Shown here: piece after piece, positions 1 to 10,044 of the stretch
Numbering within the stretch: the stretch's first letter is position 1
Layout of the letters: every line of letters begins with the position of its first letter
Source of the DNA: Pelagophyceae sp. CCMP2097
Lineage: Eukaryota; Sar; Pelagophyceae
Direction: 5' to 3'
Length of the DNA stretch: 36,487 nucleotides
Assembly (NCBI GenBank): GCA_026770575.1
Contig: MU657301.1
Coordinates: forward strand, 73,311-109,797
Program-made: the position numbers and the translations under genes
The notes under the pieces: model-generated
What the model saw: only the letters and a program-made list of their open reading frames with translations
Database searches by the model: none
Told to the model about the DNA's origin: nothing

Positions 1-117
1 CTAATAAAATGAGACTATCCTGATAAAAAAAACATTGGCAGAGACCATCCTAATAACATGGACTTCTCGCGCGGACCATCCTAATAAAATTTCTTTGGCA
101 GTGACCATCCTAACTTT
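1..117. repeat. Short degenerate direct repeats upstream of the channel gene
   Basis: The motif GACCATCCTAA recurs three times, with a diverged GACTATCCTGA copy at the left edge. Two copies are preceded by GGCAG. The stretch is AT-rich compared with the rest of the window. It may be the end of a larger repeat cut by the window edge. No coding content is seen. Confidence 0.6.
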
Positions 118-125
118 GTCCCATC

Positions 126-132
126 TATATAT
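126..132 (+). promoter_or_regulatory. Candidate TATA-like element
   Basis: TATATAT lies about 70 bp upstream of the ATG at 202, in an otherwise GC-rich genome. Position and composition suit a core promoter element for the channel gene. No other evidence supports it. Confidence 0.3.
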
Positions 133-201
133 CCCGCTACAATAGTAGCCTGAGATCTAGAGTTGGAAACCTAACCACGCAACGGGAAGGTGGGCGTCGC
201 G

Positions 202-3200
202 ATGAGTCGCACGGCGGCTCTCGGTCACGAGATCGAAGATGTCGACTCTGCCTTTGAAGATGCGCAGCGCGCGGCGGCGGTTGTGCACTTTAGCGTCCGC
301 ATCGACCACGCCACGTGTGGCGACGTGCTACGCTGCACCATCGCGCCGCAGAAAAGCGTCGGCGACCTACTAACTATGATCTCGGCGCGCCTCAAAGGCG
401 CGGGCCTCGAGGCCGTCTCGCTGCACTGGGAGGCGCGCACGATGATCGTGCGTCTGCGTCTGCGAGGGAGCGCCTTTGCGGGGATCGGTCCGACGTGCCC
501 TTTGCTTGGGCCCCGGAGCCGGCGGTCTGGGATCGTCGCTTCTCAGGAACTGGACCGCGAGCTCGGGTGCGGCAACGTCGGCCGCGAGCGGCTCGTGGCC
601 GAGGTCCGCAAGCTCGGATCCGGCGGCCTCTCGCCCGACGCGCCGCAGACCACGAGGCGCACGTGGTCTACCGGGACGGACTCTCCGACCGAGGAGCGGC
701 TGGCAGCGCCCGCGGCCGCCGAGGCGCCGCCCGTCGGCCAGCCTGGCGCGGCCCGCGGCGGGCTCGGTGCGGTCCAGGTCGCGTGCCTCATGGTGTTCGC
801 AGCGGCCGCGACGCACGTCCACCACGGGCGGCACGCGCCGACGGCGCCGCGCGCCGCGGGCCCGAGCGCCGAGCTGCTCGCCGAGCTCGGCTGCCTCCGG
901 CGCCGCGCGGAAGACGCCGCGGCCGTCTGCGACGACCTGTACCACCACCACGACCTGTACCACGACGCTCCCGACGAGGACGTACGGGGCGACGACCCGT
1001 TCTCCGGGAGTAAGCTGTTTGTGCTCGGCGTGCTCTGCGCCACGCTCGCAGCCGCGTTTTGGTTTTATCGACACCTCGACAACCTCCCGACGACGGTCAA
1101 GCGATGTGCGTGGTGTTCGCTGCTGTTGCCGCGCGAGAGGCGGAGGACGCAGCTCGCGAGCGCCAGTGTGGAAACGAGCGTTGGCCGCGCAGGGATCGTG
1201 GGCAAGGAGGTTGACGCGGCGACGCCGCCGATGCGCAAGCTCGTCGCGTACCGCATCGACTGCTGGTTCTCCTCGAACCCGAACAGTGAGCGCCGACTCT
1301 GATATCGTGCCGGACGGACCCGGCGCGGACACGGTCCGGCCTAGACGGTCCTAGACGGACCCAGGCGGATTCTGTCCGGTCGCGTCTCCGGTCGTGTCCG
1401 GTCGCGTCTCCGGCCGTGTTCGGTCCTTTGCGCGGTTCTTGCGACCCGCTTCGTCGCAGGCAAGTCGTTGGCGCTGCTGTACTTATCTCTGGCGCTCGTC
1501 GTCTACGGCGGCGGGTTCCTCTACGCGGTGAGCGCGACTGGGTTCGGCGAGTCGCTCTTCGAGACGTTGGTCGGCCTGGGCATCGACTGGACCTTTGCGT
1601 CTGCTGCGGAATCGGACTTTTACAGCGCCAGTGGGCTCCTCACCAGACTGGTGGCCATCGTGAGCTCGTTGGGAGGCATGTTCATCACCGCGCTGCTGCT
1701 GGGCATCGTTTCTGATAGTGTCGCCGGCCGCGTAGACGACTTGAAAAAGGGCCGGTCCGACGTCTTGGAGCAGAGGCACACTTTGATCTTGGGCTGGTCT
1801 GAAAAGGTGGTCAGCGTAGTCGAGCAAATCTCGCTGGCCAACGAGTCCTGCGGCGGCGGCACCATCGTGCTTCTCAGCGAGCGCGACAAGGAGGCGCAAG
1901 AGGCGGCGATGCGCGACCACGGCTACGCCGCTTTGGGGACTACCGTCATCTGCCGCCAGGGAAACCCGTTGATGCTCCACGACCTCCGCAAGGTCAGCGC
2001 CAGCCGAGCGAGGTGCATAGTCATCATAGCAGACGAAGGATGCACGCCCGACCAGTCAGACGCCCGGTCGCTGAGAATCGTCCTCTCGTGAGTTGGGCAG
2101 CCGCGCGGTATAACGACGAGTGGCCTCTCTCGCGGGATGGCGCGGCCTCTCTAGCGAGATAGTGTTGCGGCCGCACTTTGCGTTTCTAGGCTCGTGGGCC
2201 TGCGCGAGAGCGGCGCTCGGAGCGGCGGCGGCCTCGAGGGCTACGTCGTCGTCGAGGTGCAGGATATCGACAACGAGCCTTTGATGCGCATGGTCGGGGG
2301 TGAAAGCATCGAAACCATCGTGGCGCACGACATCGTCGGCCGCCTCATGATCCAGTGCGCGAGGCAGCCCGGCCTCGCGCAAGTCTGGGGTGGGCTCCTC
2401 GGGTTCGACGGCGCAGAGTTCTACCTCAAGAGCTGGCCAGAACTCCAAGGCGAGACGTTTGGCGGCTGCCTCTGCCGTTTCGCCGAGGCGGTGCCCATCG
2501 GCATTTTGCGTTCTGGCGGCGCGCTGCTGCTGAACCCGGGCGACGGCGCCGTTTTGGGCGTGGGCGATTTGCTCTGCGTCATTGCGGAGGACGACGACTC
2601 GTACGCGCCGTCGGCGGTGGCGCCTTTGGCCGAGGCCGGCGCTCTAGAGGCGCTCGCGGGTCTGCCGCTGGCGCCGGCGCCGGCGCCGGAGTGCGTCTTG
2701 TTCTGCGGCTGGCGGCGGGACATGGACGACATTGTTCAACTTCTCGACGACTTCGTCGTTGAGGGGTCCGAGCTCCACCTCTTCAACGAGGTCGACGTCG
2801 AGGACCAACGAGCGAGACTCCAACTGCAGCGCGACCAAAGACGCCGGCCGCCCGGCCTGACACACTTGACGGTGCACCACACGCGCGGCAAGCTCTGCAG
2901 CCGCCGAGACCTGGAGAAGCTGCCCATCCGCCGATTCACGTCCGCCATCATCCTCGCAAACGAAGACGCGGACGTCGACGCCACTGCCACGGACCGAGAC
3001 TCGCAGGCGTTGGCTACGCTGCTTTTGCTCCGAGACCTCCAGTCCCAGATCCGGGCCGTCGCCGCCGACGGCGCTTCCATTCGTGCGTCCCCGCCCGCAC
3101 CGCCCCCCTCTGACCGGCGCGGCACAGCGCGGCGGCCGTCGTTCGGGTCGCCGCAGGGCGTCGCGAGCTGGGCGGAGCAGATGCGGTCCACCGTCGCCGG

Positions 3201-3704
3201 CTGCGTCGTGCTCTCCGAGATCCTCGACGCGCGCACGCAGGAGCTCATCCACGAGGCCGGCATCTCCGACTACGTAAATGCCGCGTCCCTTTGCAAAACT
3301 GGTCCCCGCCGGAGCGGCCGCTAGGTGCTGTCGAACAAGCTCGTTTCCATGACAGTCGCCATGGTCGCAGAGGACCGACAAGTGAACAACATCGTCAAGT
3401 CGCTCTTCGAGGCCGAGGGCTCGGAGTTGTACTGCAGGCCCGCGAGCCGCTACGTCAAGCCCGGAGACGTGCTCTCCTTCTTCGACGTCATGCGCCGCGC
3501 GCGTCTGAGGCCAGAGCCCGAGATCGTAGTCGGCTACAAGGCCGCCGGCGACGCCGAAGCCGTCAGCGCCGGCGTCAAAAGTCGTCCAAAGTTGGAAAAC
3601 CGCCGCAGCCGTCAACCTCAGAATAGGTCCTGAACCCGCCCGACAAACACGTGCCGCGGCTCTGGGGCCCCGACGAGATGCTCATCGTCCTCGCAGAGGA
3701 CTAG
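202..3704 (+). CDS. CASTOR/POLLUX-type ion channel (DUF1012 family)
   Basis: Five-exon model: 202-1285, 1460-2087, 2190-3273, 3325-3561 and 3627-3704, about 1036 aa, with matching phases at each junction. The ATG at 202 is the first in frame. The N-terminal ~230 residues are poorly conserved. Hydrophobic segments follow (VQVACLMVFAAAA; KLFVLGVLCATLAAAFWF), then LALLYLSLALVVYGGGFLYAV, a pore-like stretch (GESLFETLVGLGIDWTF) and LVAIVSSLGGMFITALLLG. Two RCK-type regulatory regions follow. Family signatures are DQSDARSLRIVLSL, DIDNEPLMRMVGGESIE and WPELQGETFGG. The last short exon gives the family-like ending MLIVLAED. Plant CASTOR and POLLUX are cation channels of the nuclear envelope; the algal location is unknown. 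The last intron (3562-3626) uses a weak GTCAGC donor, so the C-terminus is the least certain part. The gene converges on the methyltransferase gene, with 148 bp between stops. Confidence 0.88.
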
Positions 3705-3786
3705 GTCACGGCGTGCCCCGTCACGTATTTCCTTGGCCCCGCCGATGACTTCCTCCCGTCGGCGGAGACCAAAGGCGCGGGGGTCT

Positions 3787-3816
3787 GTAAATCGAATTCG
3801 AATTTGTTCGATTTAC
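3787..3816. terminator. Perfect inverted repeat between convergent genes
   Basis: GTAAATCGAA and TTCGATTTAC form a perfect 10-bp stem with a 10-base loop that is also AT-rich. It sits between the channel stop (3704) and the methyltransferase stop (3853), the two genes being convergent. It could fold in both transcripts and mark 3' ends. A role in termination is inference only. Confidence 0.35.
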
Positions 3817-3852
3817 GTGGGCCCCTCGCCCTTGTGTGCGCCGCGCGGTCGG

Positions 3853-5497
3853 CTAGGTGACGTGGAAGAGGAGCGCGGTGAGGTATTCGCCCTCTGCGTA
3901 CGCCGGGTTGAGGACGTGGTCCGGCGCCGCCCCGGAAGTCCGAAGGAGCGTCACCTTTCGGCCCGCGCGCAGCGCTGCGTCCTCGACGACGCCGAGGTAG
4001 CCGCGCCTAGTCAAGCGGTGCGACCGTCGAAATCGGTCTTTGCGCACGAGGGCACGACCGCGGGTCAAAGGCACCCCTGATACCGCTCTGTCAGTCCGTT
4101 CTTCCGACCAGCACCACGGGCGCTGCCCCGCACGAGCACGTCATCGCGCTGGAGCAGGTGCACGTCATGAGGAGGCCGCCCTTCTTCACGGCGGCGATGG
4201 CGAGGGCATTGATCGAAGTATACTTTTTCGTCGCGCGCGGCAAATCCTTCACCGACGGCGCCAGCTTGGGCCTGCAAGGCGGCGGGGTGACGCTCGGGGG
4301 AACCCAAACCCTCCCGGGAAGCCCGCCGAGCCTCTCCGCGACCGTCGCTTCAAAGGCGCGGCTCTTCGCGGGTCGCAGATGACGATGTCGTAGGGCTCGA
4401 GCTGCTCCTCCTTATGTCGCTTCAAGAAGGCCTCGACGTCCGTCTTTTCGAACTTTGCCACGCCGTCGAGGCCGTTGCGCTGCGCGTTCAAGCGCGCCAG
4501 CAGGATGGCCTCGTTGGAAGAGTCGATGCCGAGGCAGTCCGTGGCGCCCGCCTTGGCCGCGGAGAGCGCAAAGCCGCCAGAGTAGCAGAAGAGGTCGAGG
4601 ACGCGCTTGCCTTCAGCCAAGCCCGCGACGGCTGCGCGATTCTCGCGCTGATCGCAGAAGAAACCAGTCTTCTGGCCCTTGGTCACGTCCACGACAAACT
4701 CGAGGCCCCGCTCGCGCGCCACAACGGTCGCCGGCGGCTCCGCCGGCGCCGGCGCATCCGCGTCGACGTCGCCGGGTTCGTCCATCGTCCAGCCGTCCTG
4801 CTTGAGTCTGGCGGCGGCGGGCCGCCAAACCACGGTGTGCGTCGGGAAGCGCTCGCGCAGGACCTCTTGTACAAAGTCCTTGCGCATCTCGACCCAGCCG
4901 GCAGAGATGCTGGCGACGACGCAGCTGCCTAAAACGTCCACAACCAGGCCCGAGAGGCCGTCGCCCTCCGAGTTCACCACGCGGTAGCTGTCCGTGTGAT
5001 CGCTCGGGAGGCAAAGAGCTGCGCGCCTCTGCACGGCCTCGTCGATTGTGCGCTTTACCGCCGAGCGCACACGCGCCTCGGAAGTCACGGCAGAGTCGCC
5101 GCCGTTGAGCATGCGCACGCGGTACATCGACTCCGGGTTGTAGAGGCCCCAGCCGATCAGCTGGCCGTTGCCGTCGACGACGTCGACGGGGCCGCCGGCG
5201 ACGCACGCGGATGTCGCAGCCTTGACCGCGCCGGAAAAGACGAGCGGGTTCCCGCGGCCTGCGGAGTCGGATCGGAGCGGTCCGAATTCCGGTCCCAGTG
5301 CCAAGGAGCCGGATACGGAGGTGTTGGGGGGCCTCACGGAAGAGCCGCGCCTTGCCGCCCTGGAGCGTCACGACCGCGGCGCCGGCCGCCGCGTTGCTCG
5401 CCACGAGGCGCCGCGCCGCGGCGGGCCCGACCGCCGCACGCTGCACGAACGCCGACGACAGCATGCCGAGGCTCAGGACCAGCAGCGCACGCCCCAT
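3853..5497 (-). CDS. RlmI-like class I SAM-dependent RNA methyltransferase, probably plastid-targeted
   Basis: Exons on the minus strand: 5497-5338, 5258-4370, 4271-4140 and 4006-3853, about 444 aa. RlmI methylates a cytosine of large-subunit rRNA in bacteria; an organellar rRNA target here is inference. A hydrophobic leader ends in SSAFVQ, resembling the ASAF plastid motif of heterokonts. A PUA-like region follows (RRGNPLVFSGAV; GGPVDVVDGNGQLIGWGLYN), then the family motif KGQKTGFFCDQRENR, SAM motif I VLDLFCYSGGFALSAAKAG, and after splicing CDPPKLAPS and TCTCSSAMT. The C-terminus ends AYAEGEYLTALLFHVT, as is typical. Intron 2 (4369-4272) must use a GC donor to keep the invariant DPPK motif intact. 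Intron 3 uses GTGCTC and a CTAG acceptor. The Asp/Glu/Ala/Pro insert before VVARERGLEF is not typical of bacterial RlmI. Confidence 0.88.
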
Positions 5498-5785
5498 CCG
5501 CCGCGCCTTCTCGTCGTCGCCTGTTTCGCCGAAATCCGATGGACCCTTCTCTGCGAGACTTCAAGCGTTAAAGAGGCCCGTGCCGTGGGACCCTTGCCCT
5601 GGGTTGATAAAGAGCCACGCCATGCTCCCTTCATATATCCTATAGGCGCCATGCTCCTCTAGCGCCCTCTTTCTTCAAGGGTGCCCCACGCAGGGTGGAT
5701 CTTCAGCAAGCGATGCGGCTCGTCGGCGCCGCACTTTTGGTTATATGCACTGGGATGTAAGTGGCGGCGGTCGCCCCTGCGGTGG

Positions 5786-7146
5786 CTAGCGCAGCTGCAT
5801 GCGGTCGATGGTCTTGACTGGGACGACCTCCTCGCGGTCCGGGTCGGTGCCGCGGAGTAACGTGAGCTCCAAAGTGGCGCCGACGTCAACGTCCTCGACG
5901 AGCGTGAGCAGGTCTTCAACAGTGCGCACGGCTTTCCCGCCGACGTGCGTGATGAGGTCTCCCAACGCCAGGCCGCCGCCTCGCGACCGACTGCATCCCA
6001 CGAGGCCCGCCGCATACCCCGGCGACCCCGACGGCGCCTCCATGACGAGGACGCCGCCGAGTGTGCGTCCGAGGCGCCGCGAGAGCTGCCTCGTCGCCTC
6101 GTCGTCGGAAACGGAAATGCCGAGCGACGGTCGGACCATTCGCCCGTAGCGAATCAGTTGGTTCACGATGCGTCTGACGGCGTCGACGGGCACGGCGAAG
6201 CCGACGCCGGACGCGCCCGGCGAGACGGCGGCGTTGACACCGACGAGGCGGCCTCGCGAGTCGAGGAGCGGCCCGCCCGAGTTGCCCGCGTTTATCGCCG
6301 CGTCCGTCTGGATGCAGCCCTTCAGAGCGCGGCCGCCGACGCCCGGCGCCTCGCGGCCCAGCGCGGAGACGACGCCTTTTGTGAGCGTCGTGTCGAAGCC
6401 AAAGGGGTTCCCAATCGCATAAACCGTCTGGCCCACGAGCAGCTCGGAGGAGCTCCCGACGTCGATGGGGACTAAGACGCCCGGCGGCGCCGTCACCTTG
6501 AGGACGGCGATGTCCGTCTCCGGCTCGGCGCCAACGAGGACGGCCTCGTACGACGACAGCGCCAAAGCGCCGCAGCCGCCGAGGCCGCCGACGACGGCCT
6601 TTTGCGCCTCTCGCACGACGGAGTAGCTCGTCACGACGTGGCCCTCCAGGTCCCAGACGAAGCCGCTTCCGCTGCCGACGTGCACGTCGGCACCGCGCAG
6701 CAGCAGCGGCGCCGCTTTCGAAAGTTGCTTCGCTTCGACGAACGCCACCGAAGGCGCGCACCGCCTGAAGAGTTTCACCGTCGCCTGCTCCTCCGAACTG
6801 AGGGCGGCAAGCACCCCGTCGTCGCCGTCGTCCTCCTCGCGCAGCGCCGACTGCAACCTACGATCGCGAGTGGGCTTCGTCGTCGCGGATCGTCGATTCG
6901 TCCAGCGCACCTGGCGACGAGGTCCGTCTTGTCGAGGCAATCTCGGAAGTCGACGCCGCGGTCGCCGAGGAGGCGCTTCAGCTCCGACGTCGTGAACTCT
7001 GTCATGGACACAGGCTTGGTCGCCGAACACGCCACGCCTCTTCTAGACTGCGCGCCAAAGTTGCGCGGCTGCGATACGAGGGAGAAACCCCGGAGCGCAA
7101 ACGCCGCCAGCAGCAGCGCGCATTTCGGCGCGCTCGACGCGCGCAT
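5786..7146 (-). CDS. Deg/HtrA-family serine protease homologue with catalytic His replaced by Ser
   Basis: Exons 7146-6911 and 6857-5786 on the minus strand, about 435 aa. A signal-like leader (MRASSAPKCALLLAAFALRG) is followed by a small SAP-like helix pair (TTSELKRLLGDRGVDFRDCL…DKTDLVARL), then the trypsin-like Deg domain and one PDZ domain ending near IDRMQLR, the Deg1 layout. The catalytic Asp (ETDIAVLKV, about D194) and Ser (INAGNSGGPL, about S272) are present. The usual TNYHV histidine reads TSYSV, with codon TCC at 6620-6622 giving Ser at about residue 158. Known Deg proteases need the His-Asp-Ser triad, so this copy is probably inactive as a protease or acts as a chaperone. Thylakoid lumen location is inferred from family and leader. 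The frame is open throughout, so it is not an obvious pseudogene. Confidence 0.88.
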
Positions 7147-7296
7147 ATCTTGCCGACACGTGCCTCTCCACACTCTGTTCCTTCGCCAAATGACGACCCT
7201 GTTCTGGAACTGGCAGAGGCCGCGGGCGCCGAGGGCCGAGGCCGCCGCGCGATATGTGCAGGACGTGACAAAATGGGCCGTCGATAACAACAAAAT

Positions 7297-9847
7297 TCAC
7301 GGCGTCACGAGTCGAGGAGGGGTCCACCTCCGGCCCAGGCTTGCGAGCCGAGCGCCGAGGCCCGAGCTTGCGAGCCTCGAGGTGAGCGTTTCGAGGTGGC
7401 CCGCGGCGCGGTCCGCGGCGATTCGGAGGCCGAGGAGGAGCACCCACGCGGCGAGGCCGAGCAAGTCCTGGGCGCCCTTCCTGGACCGCAGCATAGCGCG
7501 GACGTGCGTCGCGATTACGAGGTTGCGGACGCGCCGCCGGCGCCAAGCCGGCGGCCGCGAAGTCGGCGCCTGCAACGCCGCGTGTCTTCGCCGTCCGCCG
7601 TCGCCGAAGTCCGTCGTCGACAAAAAGCGTCGTCGTCGACACAAGGGGACTCACGGGCAGCCCGACGAAGAGGTCGTCGTCGCCGCCGAGCGCGTCGTAG
7701 ACGGCCATGGCGCTACGGCGGTCGGCGTGCGCGTCGGGGGCCGGCGGCGGCGCGGCGGCGCGCGATGGCCGCGGCGCGAGTGCCAACTCGCGCGTGTAGC
7801 GCGCGGCGCGCTGCGCGAGATCTCGCGAGTCCACATCGACGGCGAGCCGCCGTAGCGCGCGGCCGCCGGGCTGCTCGAGCACGAGCGCGAGGACCTTGGC
7901 CGCGACGTCGCTGGTCGGCGCGTCGCCCGCCACCGCGCCTCCGGCCGCGGCCGCGTCGCCGGTGGCAGCTTGCTGCTGCTGCGCGAGCATTTCGAGGCGT
8001 TTAAAGTCGAGCTGGGCGGGTTTCGCGTCGGCGTCGACGAGGAGCGCGGCTCTGAGCGCTCGTTCGCCGGCGCGCGTCCGCGGCGAGAGGACTCTGGTTG
8101 CGGCGTGCGGCGCCGCAGCCTCGAGTGCCGAGAGTGGCGGGTCCATGGCGGCCGCGAAGCCGTCGAGCGTGATGACGGCTCGGACGACGAATAAAAGCCA
8201 AGGTGGGAGAACGAATTGGTACGATAGCGAGAGGCGCGTCAGCCTGGCGGTGATCTCGGTGAACGACGCCGCCTTGGCGCCGCCGCCGGCGAGGACGTCG
8301 ACGAAGCCCGCGCGGAAGACCTCCTCGGAGCAGGCCTGCCACTTGCCGGGCCCGAGGCCGTCCGCGGGTTTTCCCGTCTTCGGGTCGACCCAGACCGCCG
8401 GCGTCGGCGGCAGCAGGCCCATGGTGCGAAAGGCCCCGAGGACGCCGAGCCAGTCCTCGGAGACGACGGCGGCGACGGCAGCGGCCATGGCCTCGATCTG
8501 CGGCATCTCCAGCTCCGTGACGAGGCCAAAGTCCAAGAGAACCAAACGGTTCTGCGGGTCGAACATCATGTTGCCGTAGTGCGGGTCCGCGTGGACGAAG
8601 CCCGTCCCGAAGAGCTGCAGGAAACAAACGTCGAGGCCCTTTGCGACCATGTCGCGCTGCCGCTCCGCACTGAGGCCGGCGAGCGACGACCCTGCGATCC
8701 ACTCGGCGACGTGGACGCGCGGCGAGACCTCGCGGGCGTAGACGCGCGGCACGCGGAGGTACGGCGCCTCGGAGGCATGGGCCTGCCAAAACGCGGGTGC
8801 GTTGCGAGCCTCCAACCGAAAGTCCAGCTCGCGAAATAAACCCGCTGTGACCTCGTCCACAACGGCCGGGTAGTCCGTCGAGTCGGACCCCCAGTACGCC
8901 TGCAGCGCCGCCAGTCCGAGGCGAATGGCGTGGCAGTCCAGCGCCACCTGCTCCACGACGCCCGGCCGCCGGACTTTGATGGCCACATCCGTGCCGCCGG
9001 CCGTCGTTGCCTTGTAGACCTGGGCCAGCGACGCCGCCGCGACGCACGTCTCCGAGACGATTGAAAACGTCAGAGGCTCTTCGTTTGGCGCCTCGAGCCG
9101 CGTCCTTCGCTGCAGCGCGGCCAAGTCCTCGGCGATGACGCGCAACGCAATGGCGTCGTCGAACGGCGCGTTCGAGTCCTGCAGCGATTCGAGCGCCGCC
9201 GCCGCCTCCTCGCCGACAATGTCGGGCCGCGTGGCCAGCGTCTGGGCCAGCTTGACGAAGACGACGCCGAGCTGAGACACCTCGCGCCGAAGCACCAGGC
9301 CGCGCTTCGACGCTTCCGGGCTCCGGCCTTGTGACTTGGCCAACTACAACCGAGCGACGTCGGAATCCGCCACGGCCGCGGGCGGACGAAGGACGCACAC
9401 GCGCGGCGCCAATGTCGTAGTCGTCGTCCTTGTCCAGGACCCAGGCGGCGCTGACGCGCGCCGCCGCCGCGCCGATGGCGCTGAGCCGCCGCGCGACGGC
9501 CCAGGGCCGCGCCGCCTGCGCCGCGCACCCGTCGAGACCCCGCCACCGGAGAGCGGCCCCCCCGAGCGCCCCCCGAGCGCCATATTCTTTCGAGCCCCGC
9601 TCCATTGCAGCGCGGTGCTCACGTAGTGCTTCCGAATCTCCTCGATCTTCTCGTCGAGGGACAGCGTCGCGGAGAGGAGTACGGGCTCAAGGACCGGGGA
9701 CTCGTACGTCGGCGCCTCGCCCAGCGACTCAGATCGCAGCTGCATCTGCATGCTCGCCGCCGGCTTCAGCGCCAGCGCCAGCGACTCCGCATACCCGCAG
9801 CACCACGCCGCGACGAGGCACAGCCTCAGTCGACTCCGCCGCATCAT
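7297..9847 (-). CDS. ABC1/ADCK (UbiB/COQ8-type) atypical kinase
   Basis: Exons 9847-9623, 9515-9399, 9343-7622 and 7569-7297 on the minus strand, about 778 aa. The leader MMRRSRLRLCLVAAWCCG suggests secretory-pathway entry towards the plastid. Splicing restores HYAARPWAVARR, then FVKLAQTLATRPD (the KxGQ motif, here KLAQ), the Ala-rich loop AAASLAQVYKA (its usual Gly is also Ala), the lysine strand VAIKVRRPGV, the catalytic loop GFVHADPHYGNMM and LLDFGLV. Catalytic Lys, Asn and DFG Asp are present, so it may be active. ABC1 kinases or ATPases regulate quinone and prenyl-lipid metabolism in mitochondria and plastids. The C-terminal ~200 residues are low-complexity and then contain LGLAAWVLLLGLRIAAD, a possible membrane segment. 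The last 52-bp intron is the least certain. It is transcribed away from the acyltransferase at 10045. Confidence 0.87.
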
Positions 9848-10044
9848 TTTCTTCAAGACCCCGACGGCGTCGGCGGCCATCCAGTTCAGCGAGTGGAATT
9901 TTAAAAACCGACCTTCGATCGAACGACCGGCCGAGAAGCTCTGATTCTGAGGCCGGCCAACGGCGGCGGCCCCGTCTGTGGGCTTTCGCGGCCTCACTGA
10001 CTCACTGTGTGCATCGCAGAGGAAGAAGGCCCGGCGCCGGTCGC
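9848..10044. promoter_or_regulatory. Shared upstream region of a divergent gene pair
   Basis: Only 197 bp separate the ABC1-kinase start (9847, minus) and the acyltransferase start (10045, plus). Core promoters for both must lie here or in the 5' ends of the genes. The part near 9885-9945 is relatively AT-rich. No clear TATA box is seen. A bidirectional promoter is inference. Confidence 0.4.

Noticed and set aside
1286..1459. Tandem GTCCGGTCGCGTCTCC-like repeats as a mobile element
   Set aside because: Simple local repeats inside a channel-gene intron; no inverted ends or target duplication.
2644..3615. 323-codon minus-strand frame over the channel gene
   Set aside because: It lies opposite clear RCK-domain coding sequence. 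High GC makes long antisense frames common here.
8001..9605. Alternative 534-codon frame over the ABC1 kinase
   Set aside because: Only its short segment 9515-9399 is used as exon 2. The rest is Arg-rich shadow of the kinase frame.
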